Source: CAYLLN01 sp964384375 (GTDB taxonomy: Bacteria; Planctomycetota; Planctomycetia; Pirellulales; Pirellulaceae). Taken from it: DNA of 64,000 nucleotides. Made by a program: the position numbers and the translations under genes. Positions 1 to 8,549 of this stretch are shown piece after piece. The stretch's first letter is position 1; each line of letters starts with the position of its first letter. Location: positions 39,943-103,942 of the forward strand of contig CAYLLN010000016.1 in assembly GCA_964384375.1 (NCBI GenBank), given 5' to 3'. Under the pieces are notes generated by a model. It was not told where the DNA came from. It ran no database searches and saw only the letters and a list, made by a program, of their open reading frames with translations.

Positions 1-435
1 GTTCAGACCCGATTCTTTGGGATACGGCAGCTTGAGCACGATCTCGCCAGTCTTCGAGTTGAACTTGATTCCCTCGGCATTGTTGTTGCGGGCGCCGTAG
101 ATGTACTCGGCGTCCCCTTCGTCGCGAATCTTTAGGTCGTGAATGTTCGAGTAGGCGTCGCCGACGTATTCCTTGAGCACCTTGCCCTCGGGCGTGAAGA
201 CGACGACCCCTTTGTTCGCGCTCGTGAAGACGTTCCCCTCCTTATCGACCACGACGCCGCCGTGTGTCGGACCAAGCGCTGACGTGCCGTCGGGCAAAAG
301 GCCCCAGCCGGGAACCGTGTCGAACGTCATCATGCCGCAGCCCATCCGGGCGGGCTGCACGTTGTCGGCAGCGGCCAGGGGCAGGACGAGCGCAGTGAAG
401 AGGACTGATGTGAGCGTGGGAGAGGAGAATTTCAT
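1..435 (-). CDS. Secreted beta-propeller-like protein, 3' end outside window
   Basis: The reading frame is open from an ATG at 435 to the window edge (145 codons, no stop), so this is the N-terminal part only. The first ~23 residues are a signal peptide (hydrophobic LFTALVLPLAAA), placing the product outside the cytoplasm. The rest has short repeats in which a glycine-rich loop precedes a beta strand, such as GGVVVDKEGNVF, GVVVFTPEGKVL and IHDLKIRDEGDAEYIYGA. This is the pattern of NHL/six-bladed propeller proteins, which planctomycetes encode in large numbers. A GAGG ribosome-binding site lies about 12 bases before the ATG. The exact ligand or enzyme activity cannot be told from this fragment. 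Confidence 0.75.
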   Translation of the reverse strand, partial: MKFSSPTLTSVLFTALVLPLAAADNVQPARMGCGMMTFDTVPGWGLLPDGTSALGPTHGGVVVDKEGNVFTSANKGVVVFTPEGKVLKEYVGDAYSNIHDLKIRDEGDAEYIYGARNNNAEGIKFNSKTGEIVLKLPYPKESGLN

Positions 436-756
436 CGAATGCCACCTCGGAGGTAAGTAAATCGGCGACGACAGCAAGCAAGACAGTTTCCGGCAGCGGC
501 GGTTACATTTCAAGCGTCAATCTCGACGGCAGCCGCCTCTGGGTAGAAGCATCCCCAATATGCTTGAGCACCTGTGGAAAGAGTGGACGCTCCCTCGGCG
601 GGCCAACGTCGCAGATTCAAACCGGAAAATCACGCGGCTGGCCCTTGATTGCCCACCAGCCGTGAATCCACAATAGGTTTCGCTCATCACGCCCGGCTTC
701 GGCCGCCCGATAGCGATTTCCTCGCACAACTTCTTCCTTACGCACTGGACGACAAC
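436..756. other. Intergenic stretch between divergent genes
   Basis: This holds the divergent promoters of the two flanking secreted-protein genes. I found no convincing ORF with a ribosome-binding site, no strong hairpin and no RNA gene. The open frames here are antisense or out-of-frame shadows. Confidence 0.5.
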
Positions 757-2238
757 ATGACGCACTCTGCACTCTTGCTCCGCACTTTCGGCGCGCTGGC
801 CCTCGCCTTCGCGACAAGCATGCCGGCAGCCGCGCAGTTCGAGGAGTTGCTCGCCAAGGTTCCCGGCACTGCCAACTCACTGGCTCTAGTCAACGGCGAG
901 AAGCTCTTCAGCAGCCCGCTTGCCGTGAAGGAAGGGTGGAAGGAAAAGTACCAACAGGCGTTCGCGACAGGGCTTGTATCGATTCCGCCAGACACAAAGC
1001 GGATGCTCCTCGCGGCCCAGATGGACTACTCCTACATGAAGCCGCTGTGGGAACTGGCCATTGCGGATTTCAATGAGGAGAAGTCGGTCGCCGAGGTCGC
1101 TCGCCACACGAAAGGGTCGATCGACAATTTGGGCGAGTGGCCGGCTGTCGTGCTCGACGACGATTCATACTGTGTGCAACTCGAAGCCACACGCCTGGGT
1201 GTGATGAGCCCAGCCAACCGGCAGACGGTTTCGCGTTGGCTTCGTGAAGCGGGAGCGAGGAAAGAGCCGGCCGTATCGCCGTATCTCAAGGCAGCGTTGG
1301 CGGCCTCGGAGAAGAGTCAGGTCGTGATCGCGTTCGACCTGCAGGATGCAGTTCCGCAGGAGATCATTCGGGCCAAGCTCGGTGGCAGTGCGACCCTTTC
1401 GGGCAAGAACATCGATCTCGATGCGGCCGCTAAGGCGATGGCTAGCATTCGGGGCATGGTGCTCGAAGTGGCGATCACGGAAGGTTCCTACGGCCGATTG
1501 ATGATTCACTTCGGCAGCGATGCCAAGGTGCTGGCCCCGTTCGCCAAGCCGCTCCTAATCGAGGTGCTCGGTAACATGGGGGCGATGATCGACGACATTC
1601 AAAGCTGGGATGTGACAACCGAACCCGACCGGTTCACGTTCCACGGCAATCTGTCGGCTGACGGGCGCAAGCGAGTGCTCTTGCTGATCGACCATCCGAC
1701 CGCAGGGCTCATGGCCACTCAAACAACACAGTCGCAGTCAGCCAATCCGCAGCTCAGCAAGGAGGCCAACGCTTCGCTACAGTACTTCAAGACGATTCAG
1801 ACGATGCGCGACGACCTGCGGGGGAAGGAGGCTTCGACGCTCGGACAGCGGGCGATGTGGATCGACAATGCCGCCCGGCGAATCGACCGCTTGCCGATTC
1901 TGAATGTCGATCCCGAACTCCTGGCTTATGGCCGCTACCTCACCTCCCGCATGCGCGATGCCTCGCAAGCCCTGAAGGGGATCGGCATCAATGCCGCCGC
2001 CCAGCAGGCTCAGACGTATCAGCAGTTTTCGAGTTCGTCGAATTCGTATAACGGCTATTACGGCGCGGGGTACAACTACAATGTACAGTGGAACAACGTC
2101 CAAGGAGAACGTCGGGCCATTCGCTACACCGAGCAATCCAAGGGGGTAACGGCAGCTCGCGCGATCGCGCAGGAAGTGGACAACGAAACGGTCAAGGTCC
2201 GCCAGGCGATGTCGCAGAAGTTTCAGACCAACTTTTAG
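757..2238 (+). CDS. Secreted protein of unknown function
   Basis: 493 residues. The frame stays open further upstream, but the ATG at 757 places a clear signal peptide at the N-terminus (LALAFATSMPAAAQ, cleavage near residue 27), so I chose it. The mature protein is mixed alpha/beta with no recognised catalytic motif. It has a Ser/Asn/Tyr-rich, glycine-containing segment near residues 425-445 (SSSSNSYNGYYGAGYNYN) that looks like a flexible linker, followed by a charged helical tail ending QTNF. No strong Shine-Dalgarno sequence is visible. I do not recognise the family. The nearest neighbour downstream is a porin gene ~200 bases away, which suggests an envelope role but does not prove co-transcription. 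Confidence 0.8.
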   Translation: MTHSALLLRTFGALALAFATSMPAAAQFEELLAKVPGTANSLALVNGEKLFSSPLAVKEGWKEKYQQAFATGLVSIPPDTKRMLLAAQMDYSYMKPLWELAIADFNEEKSVAEVARHTKGSIDNLGEWPAVVLDDDSYCVQLEATRLGVMSPANRQTVSRWLREAGARKEPAVSPYLKAALAASEKSQVVIAFDLQDAVPQEIIRAKLGGSATLSGKNIDLDAAAKAMASIRGMVLEVAITEGSYGRLMIHFGSDAKVLAPFAKPLLIEVLGNMGAMIDDIQSWDVTTEPDRFTFHGNLSADGRKRVLLLIDHPTAGLMATQTTQSQSANPQLSKEANASLQYFKTIQTMRDDLRGKEASTLGQRAMWIDNAARRIDRLPILNVDPELLAYGRYLTSRMRDASQALKGIGINAAAQQAQTYQQFSSSSNSYNGYYGAGYNYNVQWNNVQGERRAIRYTEQSKGVTAARAIAQEVDNETVKVRQAMSQKFQTNF

Positions 2239-2264
2239 GTTTGTCAGACCAACTTTTAGGTTTG
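2223..2264 (+). repeat. Perfect 21-bp tandem duplication spanning a stop codon
   Basis: The 21 bases at 2223-2243 are repeated exactly at 2244-2264. The first copy carries the last codons and stop of the upstream gene, so the second is a non-coding duplicate of the C-terminal codons. This suggests a recent slippage event. Confidence 0.95.
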
Positions 2265-2446
2265 GTAGCCGAACTCGCCAAAGTTCAGATCAGGCCTGAC
2301 ACCAGAATTCAGGCTACTTCCGACATTACAAACACGTTTATCTCCCGCAGTCGGCTTTGACACGGCTGCGACGGGCGCGTATTTCTTCGCCCGTCACGCG
2401 GCGGGCGGCGACCCACTTCTCTTCTACCAGCACGCGAGGTTCGGCC

Positions 2447-3865
2447 ATGGACGGCTTCCTCTGGCGTAAGTTCTTGTTGGCATTGGTCTTTGCGATAGCT
2501 AGCAGGGCGGCTTTCGCTCAGTATCTGGAAGAAAATCCGCCATCTCCCAGCGACCAACTGGTCTATGCCGACTTGGGCACGGCAGACCTCATCCCGCAGC
2601 CAGGAACCCTGGAACAGCAGATCGCGGCTCTCCAGCACCGCCTCGACGGGCTGGAGCATCCACCGCTGAAGTTCCCCTCAAACGTGCAACTCCTCGGCGT
2701 CTTTCAAGCCGACGGCGTGAGCTTCAATCAGGACGCGGCCAACGAGGCCACGTACGGTGAGATTCAGAACGGCGCCGACTTTCGCCGCGCCCGCCTGGCC
2801 GCGAAGGCTGCCATCGCGAACAACATGAACGCCTTCATGCAGTTCGACTTCGGCTTTCCTGGCCGGCCGACCTTCACCGATGTTTGGGTCGAATGGACCG
2901 ACCTTCCTGTGCTCGGCAATGTCCGCGTCGGCCAGTGGAAGCACCCCTTCAGCCTCGAAGTTGTCAGCAGCTTCCGCTACACGACGTTCATGGAACGCTC
3001 GTCGCTGTTTCAGGCCTTCACGCCGTTCCGCCACGTCGGCGTCGGCTTCTACGATCACAGCGAAGACCTCCGCAGCACCTGGGCCGCGTCGCTCATTCGG
3101 ACCGGGCAGGATCAGTTCGGCGGATCGATCAGCACCGTGGGAGGCAACGGCTTCGTTGGCCGTGTCACGCACCTCCCCTGGTATGACGAAGCCACCGAGG
3201 GACGCAGCTATCTGCACCTCGGCGGCGGTTACTTCCTGAACTCGCCGCCGCTGCATGCCACGCGCTTCCGCTCGATTCCAGAGATCTTCGTCGGCGAGCA
3301 GCGCGGAGCGAACATCGGCACTGCCGGATTCGCGATTCCCGGCCCGTTCGACGGCACACCATTCTTTGTCGATACGCTGGCACTGCTCGACGTCGATCAT
3401 GTCCACACGCTCGGCGCCGAAGCCCTCTGGGTGCATGGTCCATTCTCGCTGCAATCGGAAGCGATGGCCGCCATCGTCGATCGCACGGGCAACCCAACCG
3501 CCACGCTCGACGGGATGTACGTCCAAGCCGGCTGGTTCCTGACCGGCGAACATCGTCCGTATGACCGGATCAATGGCGCGATCGACCGTGTCAAGCCGTT
3601 CGAGGATTTCTTCCTTGCCCGCACCGACCGTGGCGTCGAAGGGGGCTGGGGGGCGTGGGAATTGGCCCTCCGCTATTCGCACATCGATCTGAACGACGCC
3701 AATATCCGGGGCGGCGTGATGGACAACATGACCGCCGGAGTCAATTGGTACTGCAATCCTTACTGCAAGGTCGTCTTCAACTACATCCACTCCTGGACCG
3801 AGGCCCGCAACGGCGTGCCCGGCGAGGCCAACGCCTTCGCCCTGCGGACGCAGATGGACTTTTGA
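2447..3865 (+). CDS. Phosphate-selective porin O/P family outer-membrane protein
   Basis: 472 residues from the ATG at 2447. The frame is open upstream, but this start gives a signal peptide (LLALVFAIASRAAFAQ). A short coiled-coil (EQQIAALQHRLDGLE, about residues 54-68) precedes the barrel, as is usual in OprO/OprP-type porins, where it trimerises the N-terminus. The barrel has family landmarks: a DFRRARLAAKA strand, an FPGRPTFTDVWVEW segment, VRVGQWKHPFSLE, a central WELALRYSHIDL strand and a final strand ending in aromatic F (LRTQMDF), as required for BAM recognition. Family members conduct phosphate or pyrophosphate. Substrate cannot be assigned here, because the lysine ladder is not obvious by eye. 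Confidence 0.85.
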   Translation: MDGFLWRKFLLALVFAIASRAAFAQYLEENPPSPSDQLVYADLGTADLIPQPGTLEQQIAALQHRLDGLEHPPLKFPSNVQLLGVFQADGVSFNQDAANEATYGEIQNGADFRRARLAAKAAIANNMNAFMQFDFGFPGRPTFTDVWVEWTDLPVLGNVRVGQWKHPFSLEVVSSFRYTTFMERSSLFQAFTPFRHVGVGFYDHSEDLRSTWAASLIRTGQDQFGGSISTVGGNGFVGRVTHLPWYDEATEGRSYLHLGGGYFLNSPPLHATRFRSIPEIFVGEQRGANIGTAGFAIPGPFDGTPFFVDTLALLDVDHVHTLGAEALWVHGPFSLQSEAMAAIVDRTGNPTATLDGMYVQAGWFLTGEHRPYDRINGAIDRVKPFEDFFLARTDRGVEGGWGAWELALRYSHIDLNDANIRGGVMDNMTAGVNWYCNPYCKVVFNYIHSWTEARNGVPGEANAFALRTQMDF

Positions 3866-4049
3866 TGCCGCCCGTCAGTGGAGATAGCCCATTGCTGAGA
3901 AGTACAACTTGCGACGAAGAAATCTCGAACCCGATGCCGTCGTATGGTGTCAAAAAGGGAACGAAGTGACTGGTTGTCGGCTGGCGTTGACCAAACCCGC
4001 CCGCCCGATAAGATGGGGAATTCTGGCCGGAGCAATCCAGCCAAACAAC

Positions 4050-4125
<76 letters not shown>

Positions 4126-4200
4126 TTTGTCTAAACCTTTGCTGAATACCTGGTTAGGGCTCCCTCCGATGGGTCGGGGTTGCGGCTCAAGGTCCTAAAA

Positions 4201-4221
4201 AAGGCAGTACTGTACTGCCTT
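4201..4221 (-). terminator. Perfect 10-bp palindrome with T-run on the minus strand
   Basis: Ten-base arms (4201-4210 and 4212-4221) pair perfectly around one central base. On the minus strand the hairpin is followed directly by six T, the form of an intrinsic terminator. It lies between tRNA-Pro and the integrase remnant and would stop leftward transcripts, including rtcR read-through. A recombination or operator role is an alternative. Confidence 0.6.
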
Positions 4222-4235
4222 GGGACTGAGCTGCC

Positions 4236-4766
4236 ATGTCTGCCCGCCCTCGCATCCCTTCTTATCGCCGCCACAAGGCCCGCGGCCTGGCGGTCGTCAC
4301 GCTCGACGGCAAGGATCACTATCTCGGGCCATACGACTCTCCAGAGAGCTGGGAAAAGTACCATCGGTTGATCGCGGACCATCTTTCCAACCGTGGCAAA
4401 CCCGTACTTCCTCCGCCCACGGGCGAACCGTTGACGATTCAGCGGCTCTGCCTCGCTTACAGTGACTTCGCAGAGACGTACTACGTCAAAGATGGCAAGC
4501 TGACGGCCGAGGACTGCGTCACCTACGCCCTGAAGCGGCTGATCAAGCTCTACGGTGCGACACCGGCCGCAGAGTTCGGGCCGAAAGCCCTCAAGCTCGT
4601 CCGCGACGAGTACATTCGCGACGGCCAAGCCATAAGGTTCCAGCTTGCACGAGCTCTGAGATTCCATTCAGAAAGTTCAAACGACGTCTTGTTCTCCCGG
4701 CGATTCTCCAACCTCGGCCGTTCGGCGAAAACGTCGAACGGCTTTCTCTTTGTGGCTTTGTGGTGA
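4236..4766 (+). pseudogene. Truncated site-specific integrase
   Basis: The first ~130 codons match the N-terminal part of planctomycete tyrosine recombinases: a basic start (MSARPRIPSYRRHKARGLAV), a GKDHYLGPYDSPESWEKYHRLI segment like an arm-binding domain, then a helical core-binding region (LCLAYSDFAETYYV...DCVTYALKRLIKLYG). After residue ~131 (RDEYIRDGQ) similarity stops. The last ~45 residues are compositionally different, and the catalytic domain with its R-H-R-Y residues is missing. The protein is 176 residues instead of the usual ~380-420, so it cannot be an active recombinase. Its place just downstream of tRNA-Pro, in the same orientation, is typical of an island integrase. The break is probably a deletion or insertion scar in 4628-4900. 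Confidence 0.8.
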
Positions 4767-4901
4767 CTAGTGCTTCGTCTCGTAATGCACGGTTCAAACA
4801 AACCGAAGGCAACGGAAGTGACCTTGAATCGGTCTGACGATGCCGAAGCGGATCTACGGTGGAGCAGCGACCTGAGATCGCTGGCGGACTTGTCATGCTC
4901 A

Positions 4902-6503
4902 CTATCCTGCGACATCCGACCAGCCGAGACCAAAGCGAGCCAGGTATTTCCGCAGGCGGTCGGCATCGTTCGGTTGAGCTTTGGCAAGCCGCGACACGGC
5001 GAATAGTTTCCGGCCCGCTTCGGAAAGAGACGACGACTGCCGGCAGACGCCCAAGACTGCTGCCAACTGAGACCGGTCAAACAGATCAAGTTTGGAGATC
5101 TGGTCGTCGGTGAGGAACTCGGCAAGCTGCGAATGGGACTCTGCCAAGGACTCCAAGCCTGACCACAATTGCCCGAGCCGCGCCACTTCGTCGTTCACGT
5201 CCTCGACGTTGATTCTGCCGCCGTGGGCGAGTGTCGCCATACGCGTCACGGCCGCATTGAGATCGCGAAAGTTCGCGTTCCAGGGTGCATTGTGGGATTC
5301 AGCGAACGCGAGAAAATGCTCGCGGGCCTCTTTGTTCATGGCGACTTTGCGGCCGGTTCTGGCCGCGAAGCGGTCTAGCTCGTAGTGCAAGTTGGGCTCG
5401 ATGTCCTCCCGCCGTTGGGAGAGTCCCGGCAAACAAAACGTCCAAAGATTAATCCGCGCAAGCAGGTCTTCGCGAAAGCGACCGCCGTGAACGTCGGCCG
5501 ATAAATCGCGATTGGTTCCGGCGATCAGCTGAAAATCGCTGGCAGCTTCGCGGTCCGATCCGACCGGCAGGAACCGCTTTTCCTCGATGGCGCGCAACAG
5601 CATCGCTTGCTCGTCGCTCCCCAGCTCGCCGATTTCGTCGAGAAAGAGCATGCCACCGTCGGCTGCTTTCAGCAGCCCAGCCCGGGCCGTGGTGGCCCCC
5701 GTGAACGCCCCTTTGGCATGTCCGAACAGAGCCGACATCGCCTGGTCGCCACGCAGCGTCGCGCAATTGACCTCGACGAATTCCCCACGAATTTGCTCCC
5801 GGCGTCGCTTCAGTTCATAGATCCGCCGAGCCAATTGCGACTTACCTGCGCCGGTCGGCCCTGTGAGGAGCAGGGGCGCGGTGCTGGCGATAGCGACCCG
5901 TTCGATGCGCTCGATGAGTGCGTTGAATGCCGGATTACGAGTCTCAATTCCGGACTTGAGGAACGACAACCCTTCCTGCTGCTCCTGGGCAAAGCGCGTC
6001 GCCAAAGCGTCGTACTTCGACAGGTCGAGGTCGATGATCCGATACGATCCCTCCCCCGGTTCATCGCGCGGCGGCGGCGAGGTTTGCAGCAAGCGACCGG
6101 GCAGATGCCGCGACTCGGCCAGCAGAAACAGGCAGATTTGCTGCACGTGCGTGCCAGTCGTGATGTGGATCAGGTACTCCTCGTCATCGGTCCAAAATCG
6201 GCTCGTCCGGGCAAAGCCGTAGAGCCCGGCAAAGACCTCCTCAAAATCCCAAGGATCTTGGAAGGGCAAAGTGTGCAGTCGCACATCCGTTTCGGGAGAA
6301 ACCGACCGCACGTCGGCAACCAGCAGTTCCGCCAGTTCGCGTTCCTGCGGTTGGTGGATCAGTTCCAGCCGGTGGACGAGTAACTCTTCATGCTGGCAGA
6401 GTGCGACGCTCGGCCGCCAGTGATTCCAGCGCGATTCGTTTTTGCCCGCATCGAGGCGGGTTCCCAGGATCCCAATCACGACGCGTTTCGACGGCTTAGA
6501 CAT
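4902..6503 (-). CDS. rtcR: RtcR, CARF-domain sigma-54 activator of the RNA-repair operon
   Basis: 533 residues, the normal length for RtcR. Residues 1-~185 form the RtcR-type CARF sensor (VVIGILGTRLD at the start, HITTGTHVQQICLF near 112-125). Known RtcR proteins are activated by RNA ends from damaged tRNA. The AAA+ domain has Walker A (GPTGAGKS), the sigma-54 contact loop GAFTGA, Walker B-like GGMLFLDEIGEL and a sensor segment. The C-terminal ~100 residues are helical and should bind upstream activating DNA. The gene diverges from the TROVE gene across a 210-base, notably AT-rich gap carrying a sigma-54 promoter. The start at 6503 has no clear Shine-Dalgarno and lies inside a palindrome, so translation may be weak or self-controlled. 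Assignment is firm from sequence and synteny. Confidence 0.95.
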   Translation of the reverse strand: MSKPSKRVVIGILGTRLDAGKNESRWNHWRPSVALCQHEELLVHRLELIHQPQERELAELLVADVRSVSPETDVRLHTLPFQDPWDFEEVFAGLYGFARTSRFWTDDEEYLIHITTGTHVQQICLFLLAESRHLPGRLLQTSPPPRDEPGEGSYRIIDLDLSKYDALATRFAQEQQEGLSFLKSGIETRNPAFNALIERIERVAIASTAPLLLTGPTGAGKSQLARRIYELKRRREQIRGEFVEVNCATLRGDQAMSALFGHAKGAFTGATTARAGLLKAADGGMLFLDEIGELGSDEQAMLLRAIEEKRFLPVGSDREAASDFQLIAGTNRDLSADVHGGRFREDLLARINLWTFCLPGLSQRREDIEPNLHYELDRFAARTGRKVAMNKEAREHFLAFAESHNAPWNANFRDLNAAVTRMATLAHGGRINVEDVNDEVARLGQLWSGLESLAESHSQLAEFLTDDQISKLDLFDRSQLAAVLGVCRQSSSLSEAGRKLFAVSRLAKAQPNDADRLRKYLARFGLGWSDVAG

Positions 6504-6509
6504 ATCTAA
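6496..6509. promoter_or_regulatory. Palindrome overlapping the rtcR start codon
   Basis: TTAGA and TCTAA are inverted around CATA, which contains the complement of the rtcR ATG. A second inverted pair (GATAT at 6523-6527, ATATC at 6532-6536) lies 14 bases away in the AT-rich divergent region. Either could bind RtcR for autoregulation or activation; this is an inference from position only. Confidence 0.35.
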
Positions 6510-6636
6510 AAATATAAATAGCGATATGAAAATATCAATTCAGAGGCTGATTCAGTGGCCTGACAAACAACGGAGTTCAGACGTAAGTCACTTAGTAATA
6601 GCATTTTACGATCGTGTAGCATGCCAGCCTCAGGCA

Positions 6637-6654
6637 TTGGCACGATCCATGCTT
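6637..6654 (+). promoter_or_regulatory. Sigma-54 promoter of the Ro60-Y RNA-rtcB-rtcA unit
   Basis: TTGGCAC with GG at 6639-6640 and TGC with GC at 6651-6652 give the invariant GG-N10-GC spacing of sigma-54 (-24/-12) promoters. The predicted start is near 6664, 50 bases before the TROVE ATG at 6714. That rules out a longer TROVE reading frame beginning at 6621. It fits the divergent RtcR, an AAA+ sigma-54 activator with an intact GAFTGA loop. Confidence 0.85.
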
Positions 6655-6713
6655 TATGGACTCCTCAGAAGTCAACGCCAACACGAACTCGGTGGCAACC
6701 AGGAGAACCAATC

Positions 6714-8291
6714 ATGGCGAGCAAGACCTTATTCCAGTCGATCGTCGGCAAGCTCTTGCCGAAGGCCAACGCGACCAACGAGGCCGGCGGCGTTGCTTAC
6801 CGGCTCTCGAGCAAGCAGGCCCTGGCTCAGTACGCCGCGGTCGGTTGCCTGAACGGCACGTTCTACGCAACCGGCGAGGACCAACTCGCCGCGGTGCTGA
6901 AGCTGTGCGAGGCGGTGGAACCGGAGTTCATCGCCCGGACGGCGCTGTATGCGCGAACCAAGGGCTACATGAAAGACATGCCGGCGCTGCTCTTAGCAGT
7001 GCTTTCGGTCAAGGGACCGGGCCTGATGGCGGAAGTGTTCGATCGGGTGATCGACTCGCCGAAGATGCTCCGCAACTTCGTGCAGATCATGCGGTCGGGC
7101 GTGGTCGGCCGGAAGAGCCTTGGTTCGCTCCCGAAGCGGATGATCCTCCAGTGGCTTGAGTCGCGGACGGATGAGCAACTCTTCGTTGGTTCGATCGGCA
7201 ACGATCCGTCGCTGGCCGACATCGTGAAAATGGTTCACCCGAAGCCGGCGACTCCGTCGCGGGCGGCCCTCTATGCCTGGCTGATCGGTCGGCCGCACGA
7301 CGCGGACGCGCTGCCGGACCTGGTTCGGCAGTACGAGCGCATCAAGCGGCAGACGGTCCGCGGCCGGGAGCCGGTGCCGGACGTTCCGTTTCAGATGCTG
7401 ACCTCGCTCCCGCTCACCGAGCAGGATTGGCGGCAGATTGCGCGGAAGGCTTCGTGGCAGACGACCCGGATGAACCTGAACACGTTCCTGTGGCACGGTG
7501 TCTTCAAGGATCAGGAGTTGATCGGAGTGATCGCGAATCGGCTCCAGAATCCGCGGCTGATCGAGCAGGCTCGGGTTTTCCCGTACCAGCTTCTGGCGGC
7601 CTACATGAACGCGTCGAGCGAGGTTCCCGCGGAAGTCCGCGAGGCCTTGCAGGATGCAATGGAGATCGCCATCAGCAACGTGCCGCACGCGGCGGGGAAG
7701 GTTTACGTCTTCCCGGACGTTTCCGGTTCGATGCACTCGCCCGTGACGGGGGAGCGGACCGGGGCGACGACCAAGGTGCGGTGCATCGACGTCGCGGCTC
7801 TCGTGGCGGCGGCCGTGCTGCGGCGCAATCCGCAGGCGGAAGTGATTCCGTTCGAGTCGAATGTCGTGACTTGCCGGCTCAATCCGCGCGACACGGTGAT
7901 GACGAACGCCCAGAAGCTGGCGTCGTTGCCGTGCGGCGGAACGAACTGCAGCGCACCGCTGGCTCACCTGAACCAGCGGAAGGCAACCGGTGACCTGGTG
8001 ATTTACGTTTCCGACAACGAATCGTGGATCGACACGCCGGCGCACGGTCGCTTTGGTGGCGGCGCGACCGAAACGATGCGGCAGTGGAACCAGTTCAAGC
8101 AGCGGAGTCCGCTGGCAAAGATGATCTGCATCGACATTCAGCCGTATGCGACCACGCAGGCGGCCGAGCGGGCAGACATCATCAACGTCGGCGGGTTCAG
8201 CGACCAGGTATTCTCGCTGATTGCCGACGTCGCCGGCGGCCGGTCGAGCGAGGATCACTGGGTCCGCGAGATCGAGCGGATGCGGATTTGA
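6714..8291 (+). CDS. rsr: TROVE-domain Ro60 orthologue (Rsr)
   Basis: 525 residues, starting at the ATG with AGGAGA a few bases before it and downstream of the sigma-54 start. Residues ~20-320 form the helical HEAT-like TROVE ring (NEAGGVAYRLSSKQALAQYA at the start). Residues ~325-520 form a von Willebrand A domain with an intact metal site, DVSGSM (D335, S337, S339), plus GGTNCSAPL and YVSDNESW for the remaining MIDAS loops. Ro60 proteins bind misfolded RNA ends in the ring hole and Y RNA on the outer face. In Deinococcus the protein works with PNPase, and in Salmonella the gene sits in the rtc operon. Here it is the first gene after the promoter, followed by four Y-like RNAs and rtcB. The product is cytoplasmic, with no signal peptide. 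Confidence 0.93.
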   Translation: MASKTLFQSIVGKLLPKANATNEAGGVAYRLSSKQALAQYAAVGCLNGTFYATGEDQLAAVLKLCEAVEPEFIARTALYARTKGYMKDMPALLLAVLSVKGPGLMAEVFDRVIDSPKMLRNFVQIMRSGVVGRKSLGSLPKRMILQWLESRTDEQLFVGSIGNDPSLADIVKMVHPKPATPSRAALYAWLIGRPHDADALPDLVRQYERIKRQTVRGREPVPDVPFQMLTSLPLTEQDWRQIARKASWQTTRMNLNTFLWHGVFKDQELIGVIANRLQNPRLIEQARVFPYQLLAAYMNASSEVPAEVREALQDAMEIAISNVPHAAGKVYVFPDVSGSMHSPVTGERTGATTKVRCIDVAALVAAAVLRRNPQAEVIPFESNVVTCRLNPRDTVMTNAQKLASLPCGGTNCSAPLAHLNQRKATGDLVIYVSDNESWIDTPAHGRFGGGATETMRQWNQFKQRSPLAKMICIDIQPYATTQAAERADIINVGGFSDQVFSLIADVAGGRSSEDHWVREIERMRI

Positions 8292-8314
8292 CTAAACGTC
8301 AACAATCGTCAACA

Positions 8315-8338
8315 GCCGGAGCTCAACCGGGCTCCGGC
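8315..8338 (+). terminator. GC-rich hairpin after the Ro60 gene
   Basis: GCCGGAGC (8315-8322) pairs perfectly with GCTCCGGC (8331-8338) around an 8-base loop, 24 bases after the Ro60 stop. No T-run follows, so it may be a processing or mRNA-end stabilising hairpin rather than a terminator. It separates the coding part from the RNA array. Confidence 0.5.
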
Positions 8339-8347
8339 GCCATGAAT

Positions 8348-8499
8348 CAGGGAAGCCGAATGCCGCTCGGGACTACATTCATCGTCTGGTCGCGGGTTCG
8401 AATCCCGCCGCGCCTGGCAACAGGGGCGTAGCTCAGTGGCAGAGCATACGAAGCGTGCAAACGCGTTGTCTCGGCAACTTTTGTCGGCCTTCCTGTTTT
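8348..8499 (+). ncRNA. Y-like RNA 1 with permuted tRNA-like module
   Basis: Hand folding gives: closing stem 8348-8359 with 8484-8495 (11 of 12 pairs); internal loop ATGCCGC (8360-8366) opposite CAACTTTTG (8475-8483); second stem 8367-8373 with 8468-8474 (7 pairs). Inside is a T-arm (8392-8408, loop TTCGAAT), then the 3' acceptor strand 8409-8415, a short linker, the 5' acceptor strand 8422-8428 (6 of 7 pairs, one G-G) and a D-arm (GCTC/GAGC, 8431-8445, loop with GG). The tRNA halves are thus in reversed order. TTTT follows at 8496-8499. The module keeps the D-loop GG and T-loop TTC that dock in a tRNA elbow. It lies directly after the Ro60 gene, its expected binding partner. Confidence 0.85.
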
Positions 8500-8549
8500 C
8501 CACAACAACCCGAAACGTTCGCGAGGAACGAGCAAATCATTGTGAATCA

